A DNA stretch of 64,000 nt from Aeromicrobium chenweiae (GTDB taxonomy: Bacteria > Actinomycetota > Actinomycetes > Propionibacteriales > Nocardioidaceae). The DNA is taken from contig NZ_CP026952.1 in assembly GCF_003065605.1 (NCBI RefSeq), positions 3,348,001 through 3,412,000 of the forward strand, in the 5' to 3' direction. Within the stretch, counting starts at the first letter, position 1. Each line of letters opens with the position of its first letter. Under the pieces are notes generated by a model that saw nothing but the letters and a program-made list of their open reading frames with translations, was not told the DNA's origin and did not search any database. Below, piece after piece: positions 37,373-45,596 of the stretch. The translations under genes and the position numbers were made by a program.

Positions 37373-38932
37373 TCAGTAGCCGGTGAAGTAGTCCGTCCGC
37401 AGGTGCCGGCACCGCTTCGCCAGGCCGGGGCGGACGGCGTTGACCATCGCCGGCGGACCCGACACGTACGCGGTGCGCGTGCCGAGGTCCGGGACCGCGT
37501 CGGCGATGATCTCCGCGGACAGGAACGGCGCCTGGACGTACGACCAGCCGTCCGGCAGCGTCGCCGGCCGGCCGGGGCAGACCAGCACGACCCGCGTCCC
37601 CGCGAGGTCCTCGGTGAACGGCACCTCGTCGGGTGACGACGCCCCGTAGACCAGCACCGCGTCGCGCGACGACCCGTCCCGCAGCTGGCTGAGGAACGGG
37701 GTGACCCCGATCCCGCCGGCCACGAGCAGCACCGGCACGGACGGGTCGGGCGGCAGGACGAAGTTACCGCCGATGCCCGTCCCCTGGACCCGTTGCCCGG
37801 GCTCCAGGTCCAGGAGCGCCCGCTTGAAGCTCGACGAGTGCTCCGGCACGCGCAGCGCGACCGACATCCGGCCGGACGGATCGGGCGGCGAGGCGATGCT
37901 GAACGTCCGGCGGCTGCCCCGGCTGTCGGTGCCGGCGTGCGGCACGGTCAGCTCGACGTACTGCCCGGGCACGAACCTGACCGGCCGGCGGGAACGGAAC
38001 GTCAGCTCGTGCGTCTCGGGGGTCAGCTGACGGGACTGCTCGAGCTCCAGCACGAGCCCGCGGCGACGGGCGAACGCGAACGCCACCAGGTTGCCGATCA
38101 AGATCGACAGCTCCGGCGTGATCGCGAAGACCCCCAGCGACGGCGGGGTGTCGGTGAACCAGCCGATCCACATCGGGTACGCGAAGACGATCGCCGTGAC
38201 GCCGGCGACGACGAGCTGCTGGCGCCGGCGGGGCGGGAGCGTGAGCGGCTCGCTCAGCATGAAGCCGGCGAGGAACACGATCGGGTACGAGTAGGCCGTG
38301 GTCCTCAGGACGTCGACGAACGACTGGTCGGGACCGGCGATGTCCACGAGGCGGGAGACGACCAGGACGGCGGCGATCACGACGAACACCGCCGCGACGT
38401 CCAGCCGCCGCGTCCGCCACAGCACGAGCAGCGCCAGGACCACCACGAACGGGAAGAGCCGCTCGGTCGCGGCGGTCTGCCAGATCGCGTTGATCCGCTC
38501 CTCGCGGCCGACCAGGTCCTGTCCCACCACGACGAGGAAGGCGCCGGCGGCCGCGGGGTTGAGCACGTGCCGGCCGCGCCACGCGAGGACGTACTTCGAC
38601 GCGTTGGCCAGGACGGCCGCGAGCGCGAGCCACACGAGGTTGCCGGTGTCGGTGGACGGCAGGGGGACGAACAGGAAGAACAGGAGCAGCGACGTGATGA
38701 CCGCCGACTCCGAGTGCGGACGGACCCGCCAGGCGAGCCCGAGCAGGCGGTTGCTCGCGTACGACGCGACGAGCAGGACGACGAGGCAGACCAGGTTGTC
38801 ACCAGTCGAGAGCCCCTCGATGACGCCCGTGGCGGTGAACGCGGTGTAGATCGCCACGAGCAGGAGCAGGCTCAGCGTCATGAGCCGGTACATCGTGACG
38901 CGACCGAGCTGACGGTCCAGCAGGTCTCTCAT
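37373..38932 (-). CDS. NqrB/RnfD-like membrane domain fused to a ferredoxin-reductase-type FAD/NAD domain
   Basis: A 519-residue membrane oxidoreductase. The first half (about 1-290) has roughly nine hydrophobic segments and resembles the NqrB/RnfD family of flavin-carrying membrane subunits. The second half (about 300-519) is a ferredoxin-NADP reductase-like module: [11 protein letters not shown] and [10 protein letters not shown] for [20 protein letters not shown] for NAD(P)H, and [11 protein letters not shown] near the end. It should move electrons from cytosolic NAD(P)H towards flavins at or beyond the membrane. Its ATG overlaps the ApbE stop (38929-38932). The open frame extends far upstream over apbE but is spurious there. 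Confidence 0.82.
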   Translation of the reverse strand: MRDLLDRQLGRVTMYRLMTLSLLLLVAIYTAFTATGVIEGLSTGDNLVCLVVLLVASYASNRLLGLAWRVRPHSESAVITSLLLFFLFVPLPSTDTGNLVWLALAAVLANASKYVLAWRGRHVLNPAAAGAFLVVVGQDLVGREERINAIWQTAATERLFPFVVVLALLVLWRTRRLDVAAVFVVIAAVLVVSRLVDIAGPDQSFVDVLRTTAYSYPIVFLAGFMLSEPLTLPPRRRQQLVVAGVTAIVFAYPMWIGWFTDTPPSLGVFAITPELSILIGNLVAFAFARRRGLVLELEQSRQLTPETHELTFRSRRPVRFVPGQYVELTVPHAGTDSRGSRRTFSIASPPDPSGRMSVALRVPEHSSSFKRALLDLEPGQRVQGTGIGGNFVLPPDPSVPVLLVAGGIGVTPFLSQLRDGSSRDAVLVYGASSPDEVPFTEDLAGTRVVLVCPGRPATLPDGWSYVQAPFLSAEIIADAVPDLGTRTAYVSGPPAMVNAVRPGLAKRCRHLRTDYFTGY

Positions 38933-39786
38933 GTGAACACCTCTCCAGGGAAGTCCGCCGACCACTCGACGCGGCCGTCGGCGTGCATGCGCACGAAGTC
39001 GTGCGGGAAGCGCTCCGCGAGGACACCGGGCTCGGCGAAGAAGTGCGCCGTCGCGAGTCCGTCCGCGGTCATGCAGGACCGGGGCGCGACGACCCATGTG
39101 GCGACGACGTCCTCGGTGGGTCTTCCGGTCCGCGCGTCCAGCACGTGGTGGAGCCCGCTGCCCCACGCCCGCCGGTTCGTCGCGGAGGCGCACAGCGCCG
39201 TGCCCGGAGCGAGGTCGACCACGCCGATCGCCCGGGTCGGGTCGGCCGGGTGCTCCAGCGCGACGGTCAGCGGGGCGCTGCCGCCGTGACGGATGTCGCC
39301 GCTGGCGTCGACCGTGGCCTCCGCCGCGTGGGCCGCCAGGAGCGCCGTCACGAGATCGACCAGGAGCCCCTTCCCGGCAGCGCCGACGTCGAGCAGGACC
39401 GGCTCGTGGGTCGTGAGCATCGGCGCGTCCCAGCGGATCGACTCCCAGCGCGGGACCGGCGCGGGGTCGGCCGCGGCGACGAGCGAGTAGTCCGCGTCGT
39501 ACCCGAGATCGGCGAGCGTGCGCCCGACGAGCGGGTTGACGGCGCCGTCGGTGACTGCATGCAGCTCGTCGTAGAACGAGAGCAGGGCCCCCGCCTCGTC
39601 CGGCAGCAACCACTCCCCGGGCTCGCGCGCGATGCGGGTGACGAGCGAGTCGTCACGGAACCGCGACCAGGTCCGGTCGAAGCCGTCGATCCGGGCCAGG
39701 ACATCGGCCTCCACGTCAGCCGGGAGCGGCTCCCGCGTGTCGATCTGCCACGCGGTGCCGATCGCCTCGAACGCCCAGGCGTGCAC
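38929..39786 (-). CDS. apbE: FAD:protein FMN transferase
   Basis: ApbE-type flavin transferase of 285 residues that covalently attaches FMN to Thr/Ser of extracytosolic proteins. Motifs: LLDVGAAGKGLLVD (the family's D-x-G-x-x-A/GKG region), HVLDARTGRPT, and CMTADGLATAHFF with the metal-binding Asp. No clear signal peptide is present at the N terminus (MHAWAFEAIGTAW), which is unusual for a protein acting outside; a cytosolic form or an undetected export route are both possible. Likely substrates are the adjacent FMN-binding lipoprotein and the NqrB-like subunit. One base separates it from the lipoprotein stop. Confidence 0.9.
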   Translation of the reverse strand: MHAWAFEAIGTAWQIDTREPLPADVEADVLARIDGFDRTWSRFRDDSLVTRIAREPGEWLLPDEAGALLSFYDELHAVTDGAVNPLVGRTLADLGYDADYSLVAAADPAPVPRWESIRWDAPMLTTHEPVLLDVGAAGKGLLVDLVTALLAAHAAEATVDASGDIRHGGSAPLTVALEHPADPTRAIGVVDLAPGTALCASATNRRAWGSGLHHVLDARTGRPTEDVVATWVVAPRSCMTADGLATAHFFAEPGVLAERFPHDFVRMHADGRVEWSADFPGEVFT

Positions 39787-39787
39787 G

Positions 39788-40258
39788 TCAGGGCCTGGCT
39801 TCGTCCTTGATGGCGTCGATCGCCTGGTTGAATCCCTGGCTCGTCAGCGACGAGCCGGAGACCTTCGACACCTTGAGCTCGTCGAGGCTCTTGCCGACGA
39901 CCTCCTTCGCGATGCCGCCGGCGAACTTGGTCTGGTACTGCTTCGAGGTCGAGTTCTCGGCCTCCGGCGTCACCGTGACGTCCGAGACCTTGCCGTCCGC
40001 CAGCGTCAGGTCCACCTTCACGGTGGACTGACCGCCGGGATTGCTGTAGCTGCCCTCGGCGGAGTAGTCACCGTCGGCGAACGTGCCGGTGCCGGAGTCC
40101 GCCCCGTCGGTGCCGGCGGCGTCGCTGGGCGATGCGGAGGCGGACGTCTCGGGGGACGACGCGGCGTCCGAGTCGTTGCTGCCGCAGGCTGCGGTCAGCA
40201 GCAGGACCGAGGCCGCCGCAGCGGCCGACAGCATCTTCTTGTGCGCGGGAAGTTTCAT
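39788..40258 (-). CDS. FMN-binding-domain lipoprotein
   Basis: A 156-residue surface lipoprotein. Lipobox LTAAC at about residues 21-25, then a Ser/Ala/Asp-rich spacer to about residue 60, then an FMN-binding domain: DGDYSAEGSYSNPGG, VKVDLTLADGKVSDVTV, and near the C terminus KVSGSSLTSQGF. The last resembles the flavinylation motif [S/T]GA[S/T]xT, with Thr as the predicted FMN attachment site. It heads an operon with apbE and the NqrB/FNR protein. AGGAG precedes the ATG. The three genes form a complete path from NAD(P)H to an outer-face flavoprotein. Confidence 0.86.
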   Translation of the reverse strand: MKLPAHKKMLSAAAAASVLLLTAACGSNDSDAASSPETSASASPSDAAGTDGADSGTGTFADGDYSAEGSYSNPGGQSTVKVDLTLADGKVSDVTVTPEAENSTSKQYQTKFAGGIAKEVVGKSLDELKVSKVSGSSLTSQGFNQAIDAIKDEARP

Positions 40259-40324
40259 CGTCGGGCTCCTGGTCGGAAAATGGATGAAGGTTCAACCGGT
40301 AGAACGAGGGGCCCCAGAGCCGAG

Positions 40325-40339
40325 TTCCTCCATGAGGAA
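40325..40339 (-). terminator. weak hairpin after the FAD oxidoreductase gene
   Basis: TTCCTC-CAT-GAGGAA lies a few bases beyond the stop of the upstream minus-strand gene and before the FMN-lipoprotein gene. Six-bp arms and no strong T run make it a weak candidate. Confidence 0.3.
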
Positions 40340-40343
40340 GTTC

Positions 40344-41750
40344 TCATCCGCCGATCTCGGCGAGCGCCGCGGTCGCCGCGTGGAAGCCCCCCATGCCGTG
40401 CACCCCTCCTCCCGGCGGCGTGGACGCCGAGCAGAGGTAGAGCCCCTTCGCGCCCAGCGAGTACGGGTTCGGCGACACGCGCGGACGCATCACGAGCTGC
40501 CACGGGTCGTTGGCCCCGCCACCGATGTCACCGCCCACGTAGTTCGCGTTGTGCGCCTCGAGCTGCGCGGGCCCGCTGGTCGTCTGCGCCACGACCCGGT
40601 CGCGGAAGCCCGGGGCGAACCGCTCGATCTGGCCGATGATCGCCTCGGTCGCGTCGCCGGTCCAGCCGGTCGGCACGTGCGCGTACGTCCAGACCGGGTG
40701 GACGTCGCCCACGGACCGTCCAGGATCGGCGAGGTACTGCTGGCACACCAGGACGAACGGGCGTTCCGGCATGCGCCCGGCGTGGACCTCGCGCTCGGCC
40801 GCGTCGACCTCCTCGAACGTCCCGCCGAGGTGGACCGTGCCCGCCTGGGCGGCCCAGTCGTTGGCCCACGGGACGCCGCCCTCGACCGCGAAGTCCACCT
40901 TGAAGACGCCCGGACCGGTCCGCCACTTCCGCAGCGGCCGACGCACTCGCCCCGGAAGCAGGTGGCCCGCCACCTGCAGCACCGTCCCGGGCGACGTGTC
41001 GAAGATGACGATGTCCGCCTGCGGCATTTCGGTGACCCGGTGCCCGGTCTCCAGGCGCCCGCCGTGCTCCACGACGTCCGCGGCCAGGGCGTTGGCGATC
41101 GCGACGGAGCCGCCCTTGGCCACGGGCCAGCCGTACGCATGACCGGTCATGCCGAACATCAGGCCGAGACCACCGGTCGTCGGGCGGCTGAGGGGGTGCG
41201 ACGCGTGGGCTGCGAGCCCCGCGAACAGCGCTCGTGCCTCGTCGCTCTCCCACCGGCGGGCGATCCAGGACGCGGGCTGCAGCGCCCGGAGGCCGAACCT
41301 CGCGAGCAGGACGGGGTGCCGGGGGACGTGGACGATCGGCCCGAAGATCTCGTCGATGAGCTCGTCGCTGCGCCGGACCAGCGGAGCGTAGAGCCGGCGC
41401 CACGCCTCCCCGTCCGCGCCGAGCCCCTCCGCGGTGCGGTCGAGGTCGCGAAAGAGCACGCCGGCCCGTCCGCCGTCGAGGGGATGGGCAGCCTCCACCT
41501 GCGGCCACAGCCACTCCAGCCCGTGCCGCTCCAGGTCGAGGCTGCGGAAGAACGGGGACGCCACCCCGGTCGGATGGGTCGCGGAGCAGATGTCGTGCAG
41601 CACGCCCGGGACGTTGAGCTCGGCCGAGCGGGTGCCGCCGCCGATGCCGTCCTCGGCCTCCAGCACCGTGACGTCCACGCCGGCACGGGCCAGCACCACG
41701 GCGGCCGCGAGGCCGTTCGGACCGGATCCCACGACGACGGCTGAGGTCAT
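40344..41750 (-). CDS. phytoene-desaturase-like FAD/NAD(P)-binding oxidoreductase
   Basis: A 468-residue flavoprotein of the CrtI/amine-oxidase-like group. The N-terminal FAD motif is VVVGSGPNGLAAAVVLARAG, followed by VLEAEDGIGGGTRS, and the C-terminal FAD-contact region is LYLCSASTPPGGGVHGMGG. No other carotenoid genes are near, so a role in carotenoid synthesis is not supported; members of this group with unknown substrates are frequent in actinobacteria. TAGGTT lies exactly 6 nt before the ATG, indicating a leaderless transcript. It is divergent from fprA across 176 nt containing two dyads. Confidence 0.85.
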   Translation of the reverse strand: MTSAVVVGSGPNGLAAAVVLARAGVDVTVLEAEDGIGGGTRSAELNVPGVLHDICSATHPTGVASPFFRSLDLERHGLEWLWPQVEAAHPLDGGRAGVLFRDLDRTAEGLGADGEAWRRLYAPLVRRSDELIDEIFGPIVHVPRHPVLLARFGLRALQPASWIARRWESDEARALFAGLAAHASHPLSRPTTGGLGLMFGMTGHAYGWPVAKGGSVAIANALAADVVEHGGRLETGHRVTEMPQADIVIFDTSPGTVLQVAGHLLPGRVRRPLRKWRTGPGVFKVDFAVEGGVPWANDWAAQAGTVHLGGTFEEVDAAEREVHAGRMPERPFVLVCQQYLADPGRSVGDVHPVWTYAHVPTGWTGDATEAIIGQIERFAPGFRDRVVAQTTSGPAQLEAHNANYVGGDIGGGANDPWQLVMRPRVSPNPYSLGAKGLYLCSASTPPGGGVHGMGGFHAATAALAEIGG

Positions 41751-41756
41751 GCGATC

Positions 41757-41762
41757 AACCTA
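41757..41762 (-). promoter_or_regulatory. -10 hexamer TAGGTT of a leaderless start
   Basis: TAGGTT on the minus strand, 6 nt before the ATG at 41750, without a ribosome site. ATGACA about 19 nt further upstream may be the -35. Confidence 0.6.
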
Positions 41763-41799
41763 GTGGGACCCTCGCAGCCCCTGTCATCGCTCGTCCCCG

Positions 41800-41815
41800 C
41801 GTGACGTGCGTCACG
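41800..41815. promoter_or_regulatory. dyad between the divergent oxidoreductase and fprA genes
   Basis: CGTGACG-TG-CGTCACG has perfect 7-bp arms. Its position between two divergent promoters suggests an operator; the binding protein is not identified. Confidence 0.45.
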
Positions 41816-41860
41816 GTGCACAGGGCCGCATCGCAAGACGGATTTCGTCCTGAGGGGCAA

Positions 41861-41882
41861 CCCCTTAGGCTTGCCTAAGGGG
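41861..41882 (+). promoter_or_regulatory. iron-box-like palindrome upstream of fprA
   Basis: CCCCTTAGG-CTTG-CCTAAGGGG is a perfect 9-bp-arm dyad, 45 nt before the fprA start. Its core TTAGGCTTGCCTAA agrees at 12 of 14 positions with the second half of the 19-bp DtxR/IdeR consensus (TTAGGCTAACCTAA), but not with the full 19-bp site. Iron-dependent control is therefore plausible, not certain; a hairpin function is the alternative. Confidence 0.5.
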
Positions 41883-41926
41883 TCGTCGTCCTTCCCCACC
41901 GAACTCCCGTCCTCCAGGAGCAGTCC

Positions 41927-43282
41927 ATGAGCAGGCAGTTGCGAGTCGCCGTGATCGGCGCCGGTCCGGCAGGCATCTATGCCGCCGACATCCTCACCAA
42001 GTCCGAGGGCGTCGATGCCCGCGTGGACATCCTGGATCGTGATCCCACCCCGTTCGGCCTGATCCGCTACGGCGTCGCCCCGGACCACCCGCGCATCAAG
42101 GAGATCGTCAAGGCGCTCAAGCGCGTCCTGTCGAACCCGGACATCCGCTTCTTCGGCAACGTCAGCTACGGCACCGACCTCAAGCTCGACCACCTGCAGC
42201 AGTTCTACGACGCGGTCATCTTCGCGACCGGCGCCCGCGCCGACCGCGACCTCGACATCCCCGGCATCGACCTGCAGGGATCGTTCGGCGCCGCCGACTT
42301 CGTCTACTGGTACGACGGCCACCCCGACGCCCCGCGCGAGTGGCCGTTCGACCCGGCCGCCGAGTCCGTCGCGGTCCTCGGAGTCGGCAACGTCGGACTC
42401 GACGTCGCCCGCATGCTCGCCAAGACCGCGGACGAGCAGCTGGTCACCGAGATCCCGCAGAACGTCTACGACGGCCTGAAGGCGAACGCCGCGAAGGACA
42501 TCCACGTCTTCGCGCGCCGCGGTCCGGCGCAGGTGAAGTTCACCCCGATGGAGCTGCGCGAGCTCAACCACTCGCCGAACGTCGACGTCATCGTGCACCC
42601 CGAGGGCTTCGAGCTCGACGAGGGCTCGATGGACTCGATCCGCGCCTCCAAGTCGGTCAAGCTCGTCGTCGACGTGCTGCAGAACTACCTGGCCAAGGAG
42701 CCCAAGGGCGCCGACCACCGCATCCACATCCACTTCTGCCAGAACCCCGTCGAGGTCCTCGGCGAGGACGGCAAGGTCGTCGGCCTGCGCACCGAGGTCA
42801 CCGAGCTCGACGGCACCGGCAACGTCCGCGGCACCGGCGAGTTCAAGGACTGGCCCGTCCAGGCCGTCTACCGTGCCGTCGGCTACCGGTCGGACAACCT
42901 GGCCGGCATCCCGTTCGACAACAACTCCGCGACCGTCCCCAACGACGGCGGCCGGGTCATCGACATCGACGGCGGGCCGCTGCCCGGCGCGTACGTCACC
43001 GGGTGGATCAAGCGCGGACCGGTCGGCCTCATCGGCCACACCAAGTCCGACGCCGCCGAGACGATCCGCCTGCTGCTGGAGGACGTCGACCGCCTCCAGA
43101 CGCCGGCGAACCCCGACCCCGAGGACGTCGACGCGTACCTCTCCGGCCGCGGCATCGAGTTCACGACGTGGGAGGGCTGGGAGAAGCTCGACGAGCACGA
43201 GATCGCCCTCGGCGAGCAGGCCGGACGCGCACGCGTCAAGGTCGTCCCGCGCGACGAGATGGTCCAGATCAGCCGGAGCTGA
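41927..43282 (+). CDS. fprA: NADPH-ferredoxin reductase, adrenodoxin-reductase type
   Basis: A 451-residue FAD enzyme that passes electrons between NADPH and ferredoxin, for example to P450s. The FAD motif is VAVIGAGPAGIYAADIL, followed by DRDPTPFGLIRYGVAPDHPR, a family landmark. The NADPH motif is VAVLGVGNVGLDVARML, and the C-terminal contact is GPVGLIGHTKSDAAET. Length and landmarks match mycobacterial FprA. Start 41927 follows CCAGGAG at proper spacing. The upstream iron-box-like palindrome suggests response to iron supply. It converges on the tetR gene. Confidence 0.94.
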   Translation: MSRQLRVAVIGAGPAGIYAADILTKSEGVDARVDILDRDPTPFGLIRYGVAPDHPRIKEIVKALKRVLSNPDIRFFGNVSYGTDLKLDHLQQFYDAVIFATGARADRDLDIPGIDLQGSFGAADFVYWYDGHPDAPREWPFDPAAESVAVLGVGNVGLDVARMLAKTADEQLVTEIPQNVYDGLKANAAKDIHVFARRGPAQVKFTPMELRELNHSPNVDVIVHPEGFELDEGSMDSIRASKSVKLVVDVLQNYLAKEPKGADHRIHIHFCQNPVEVLGEDGKVVGLRTEVTELDGTGNVRGTGEFKDWPVQAVYRAVGYRSDNLAGIPFDNNSATVPNDGGRVIDIDGGPLPGAYVTGWIKRGPVGLIGHTKSDAAETIRLLLEDVDRLQTPANPDPEDVDAYLSGRGIEFTTWEGWEKLDEHEIALGEQAGRARVKVVPRDEMVQISRS

Positions 43283-43285
43283 GCC

Positions 43286-43945
43286 TCAGGCCGGACGGCC
43301 CTGCATGTTGCACATGAGGTCGTACTTGGCGTCGTCCCTGGGCGGGCACAACGGCAGGGGAGGCTGACCCGGGCGATAGCGGAGGCCCTCGACGAGCAGC
43401 GCGAGGTAGCGGCGCCACAGGTCGGGCTGCGCACTGGTGCTCATCGAGCTGAGGACCATGAGCTGCAGGCCCAGGTCGCTGAACGCGATGTCTGGGCGCA
43501 GGCTGCCATCGGCCTGTGCCCGCTCGACCAAGGCGTCGACGAAAGGCGCGAGGCGCTCGACGCCGATCGCGCGCAGGTCCTCGGGGGGAAGCTGCGCCAT
43601 CGCCTCCTTCAGGCCGCGGTCGGCGACCTGCTGTTCGACCGCCCAGCCCAGGAACCACACCAGCCCGGCGAAGGCGTCCGGGTTCGCGGCCGCCTTCTCG
43701 GCGGCAGCGACGATCTCCGCGACGCGCGTCTCGAACAAGGCCTGGACGAGCTCGGAGCGTTCGGGGAACCGCCGGTAGACCGTGCCGACGCCGATGCCTG
43801 CGCGTCGCGCGATCTCGTCGTAGCCGGCATCCAGCCCGTGCTCGGCGAAGACCTCCGCAGCGGTGTCCAGGATCAGCTGCCGGTTCCGTGCTGCATCGGC
43901 GCGCAGCGGGCGCTCAGCCTCAGTCACTTCGGTCCCGGGAGTCAT
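43286..43945 (-). CDS. TetR family transcriptional regulator
   Basis: A 219-residue repressor. The N-terminal helix-turn-helix is RQLILDTAAEVFAEHGLDAG followed by IARRAGIGVGTVYRRFPERS; the C-terminal ligand domain is variable. It is divergent from an MFS exporter gene, and two near-identical operator-like sequences lie between them, so it most likely represses the exporter and itself. Start 43945 is chosen because TATGAT lies 7 nt upstream, a leaderless arrangement; the longer frame from 43957 would start inside that hexamer. Confidence 0.92.
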   Translation of the reverse strand: MTPGTEVTEAERPLRADAARNRQLILDTAAEVFAEHGLDAGYDEIARRAGIGVGTVYRRFPERSELVQALFETRVAEIVAAAEKAAANPDAFAGLVWFLGWAVEQQVADRGLKEAMAQLPPEDLRAIGVERLAPFVDALVERAQADGSLRPDIAFSDLGLQLMVLSSMSTSAQPDLWRRYLALLVEGLRYRPGQPPLPLCPPRDDAKYDLMCNMQGRPA

Positions 43946-43952
43946 GTGTCGC

Positions 43953-43958
43953 ATCATA
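43953..43958 (-). promoter_or_regulatory. -10 hexamer TATGAT of a leaderless start (tetR)
   Basis: TATGAT on the minus strand, 7 nt before the ATG at 43945. The first TetR operator candidate begins 8 nt upstream of it. Confidence 0.65.
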
Positions 43959-43965
43959 CGTTAAC

Positions 43966-43981
43966 CGGAAAAGTCTTTCCA
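43966..43981 (-). promoter_or_regulatory. TetR operator candidate 1
   Basis: CGGAAAAGTCTTTCCA, partly symmetric (GGAAA/TTTCC), directly upstream of the tetR -10. It matches operator candidate 2 at 13 of 16 positions. Confidence 0.6.
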
Positions 43982-44033
43982 GTTGTGCGGGACATCACAG
44001 ACCTCAAGTGGAGACACGATTCCGGTTGGGGCG

Positions 44034-44059
44034 TACAGTAAAACGGAACAGACTTTCCG
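44034..44059 (+). promoter_or_regulatory. MFS promoter -10 and TetR operator candidate 2
   Basis: TACAGT (44034-44039) is a plausible -10, and CGGAACAGACTTTCCG (44044-44059) follows at once, where the transcript would begin. The pair with candidate 1 (78 nt apart) indicates coordinate repression of both divergent genes. Confidence 0.6.
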
Positions 44060-44081
44060 CTTCACCAGACCTGGAGATCCC

Positions 44082-45581
44082 ATGGCAACCATCACCGAGG
44101 ACCGGGCCGACAAGCCTCGCCTCGATCAGCATGACAACCCACATCATGCCCACCGCTGGCTGATCCTCGGCATCATCGCCCTGGCCCAGCTGATCGTCGT
44201 CCTCGACGCGACCATCGTGAACATCGCGTTGCCGACGGCGCAAGAGTCCCTCGGGTTCTCCAACGACAACCGCCAGTGGATCGTGACCGGCTACGCCCTC
44301 GCGTTCGGCTCACTGCTGCTGGTCGGCGGACGGCTGAGCGACCTGATCGGTCGCCGGCCGATGTTCATCACCGGCCTGGTCGGCTTTGCCGCCGCGTCGG
44401 CAGTCGGCGGCGCCGCGCAGAACTTCGAGATGCTGGTCAGCGCTCGTGCGGCCCAGGGCGTGTTCGGCGCGCTGCTCGCACCCGCGGCCCTGTCCCTGCT
44501 CACCGTGACGTTCACCGACGCGTCCGAGCGCGCCAAGGCGTTCGCGATCTTCGGCGCCATCGCCGGTGGCGGCGGCGCGATCGGCCTGATCCTGGGCGGC
44601 GTGCTGACCGAGTACCTCTCCTGGCGCTGGTGCCTCTACGTGAACGTCCCCCTCGCCGCGCTCGCGGTCGTGGGCGGCGCGATCCTGCTGAAGAAGCAGG
44701 CACGCGACGAAGACGTCGCAGGCATCGACATCCCCGGCTCGGTCCTGAGCGTCGCGGGACTCGTGTCGCTCGTCTACGGCCTGGCCAGCGCGGAGTCCGA
44801 GGGCTGGTCCAGCCCCACGACGCTGATCTGCATCATCGCCGGGCTCGCACTGCTCGGCCTCTTCGCAGTGGTCGAGAGCCGGGTGTCGGACCCGCTGCTG
44901 CCGCTGCACATCGTGTGGGACCGCACCCGTGGAGGCGCATTCCTCACCGTCGCGGTCGTCGGCATCGGACTGTTCGCGGTCTTCCTGTTCCTGACGTACT
45001 ACGTGTCGCTCACGCTGGGGTACAGCCCCGTCAAGACCGGCTTCGCCTTCGTCCCGCTGATCCTCGCGCTCATCGTCGCCGCCTCCGGCTTCGCCGGCGT
45101 CGTGGCTCGCATCGGTCCGCGCATCCCGGTGTTCGCGGGCCTGCTGCTCGCTGCGGCCGGGCTCGCACTGTTCGCACAGCTGGACCTCAACAGCACGTAC
45201 GCCGCGAACATCCTGCCGGGCCTCCTCGTCACGGGCCTCGGCGTCGGCCTGTCCGTGGCTCCGGCCTTCAACGCCTCCACGTCCGGGGTCGACCCTGAGC
45301 ACGCCGGCGTGGCCTCCGCGTCGGTCAACACGTTCCAGCAGATCGGCGGCTCGATCGGCACCGCGGTGCTGAGTGCGTTCGCGGCCACCGCTGCCACGAG
45401 CTACCTCGACGGCCGGGCCCCGACGGCCGCGAACCAGGCGCTCGCCACCATGCACAGCTACACCACGGTGTTCTGGTGGGGTGCCGGGATCTTCGCGGTC
45501 GGCGCACTCGTGTGCGGCGGGCTCCTTCGCAGCGGGCCGATCACGGTCGACCCCGACGCGGCCCCCGTCGTCGGCCACTGA
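44082..45581 (+). CDS. MFS drug exporter, 14-TMS (DHA2) type
   Basis: A 499-residue proton-coupled exporter of the EmrB/QacA class, with about 14 hydrophobic segments. Motif A appears as GGRLSDLIGRRPMFI after helix 2, and the early segment VVLDATIVNIALPTAQ (motif D1, with the membrane Asp) is typical of DHA2 proteins; GSIGTAVLSAFAATA is near the end. Start 44082 follows TGGAGA; the longer frame from 43983 would run through the operator. Control by the divergent TetR protein suggests induction by its own toxic substrate, whose identity is unknown. Confidence 0.92.
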   Translation: MATITEDRADKPRLDQHDNPHHAHRWLILGIIALAQLIVVLDATIVNIALPTAQESLGFSNDNRQWIVTGYALAFGSLLLVGGRLSDLIGRRPMFITGLVGFAAASAVGGAAQNFEMLVSARAAQGVFGALLAPAALSLLTVTFTDASERAKAFAIFGAIAGGGGAIGLILGGVLTEYLSWRWCLYVNVPLAALAVVGGAILLKKQARDEDVAGIDIPGSVLSVAGLVSLVYGLASAESEGWSSPTTLICIIAGLALLGLFAVVESRVSDPLLPLHIVWDRTRGGAFLTVAVVGIGLFAVFLFLTYYVSLTLGYSPVKTGFAFVPLILALIVAASGFAGVVARIGPRIPVFAGLLLAAAGLALFAQLDLNSTYAANILPGLLVTGLGVGLSVAPAFNASTSGVDPEHAGVASASVNTFQQIGGSIGTAVLSAFAATAATSYLDGRAPTAANQALATMHSYTTVFWWGAGIFAVGALVCGGLLRSGPITVDPDAAPVVGH

Positions 45582-45596
45582 GAACCGGTTCTCGTC

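Noticed and set aside
40344..41750. Carotenoid biosynthesis role for the phytoene-desaturase-like protein.
   Set aside because: No phytoene synthase, prenyl synthase or cyclase gene is nearby, and this family is broad.
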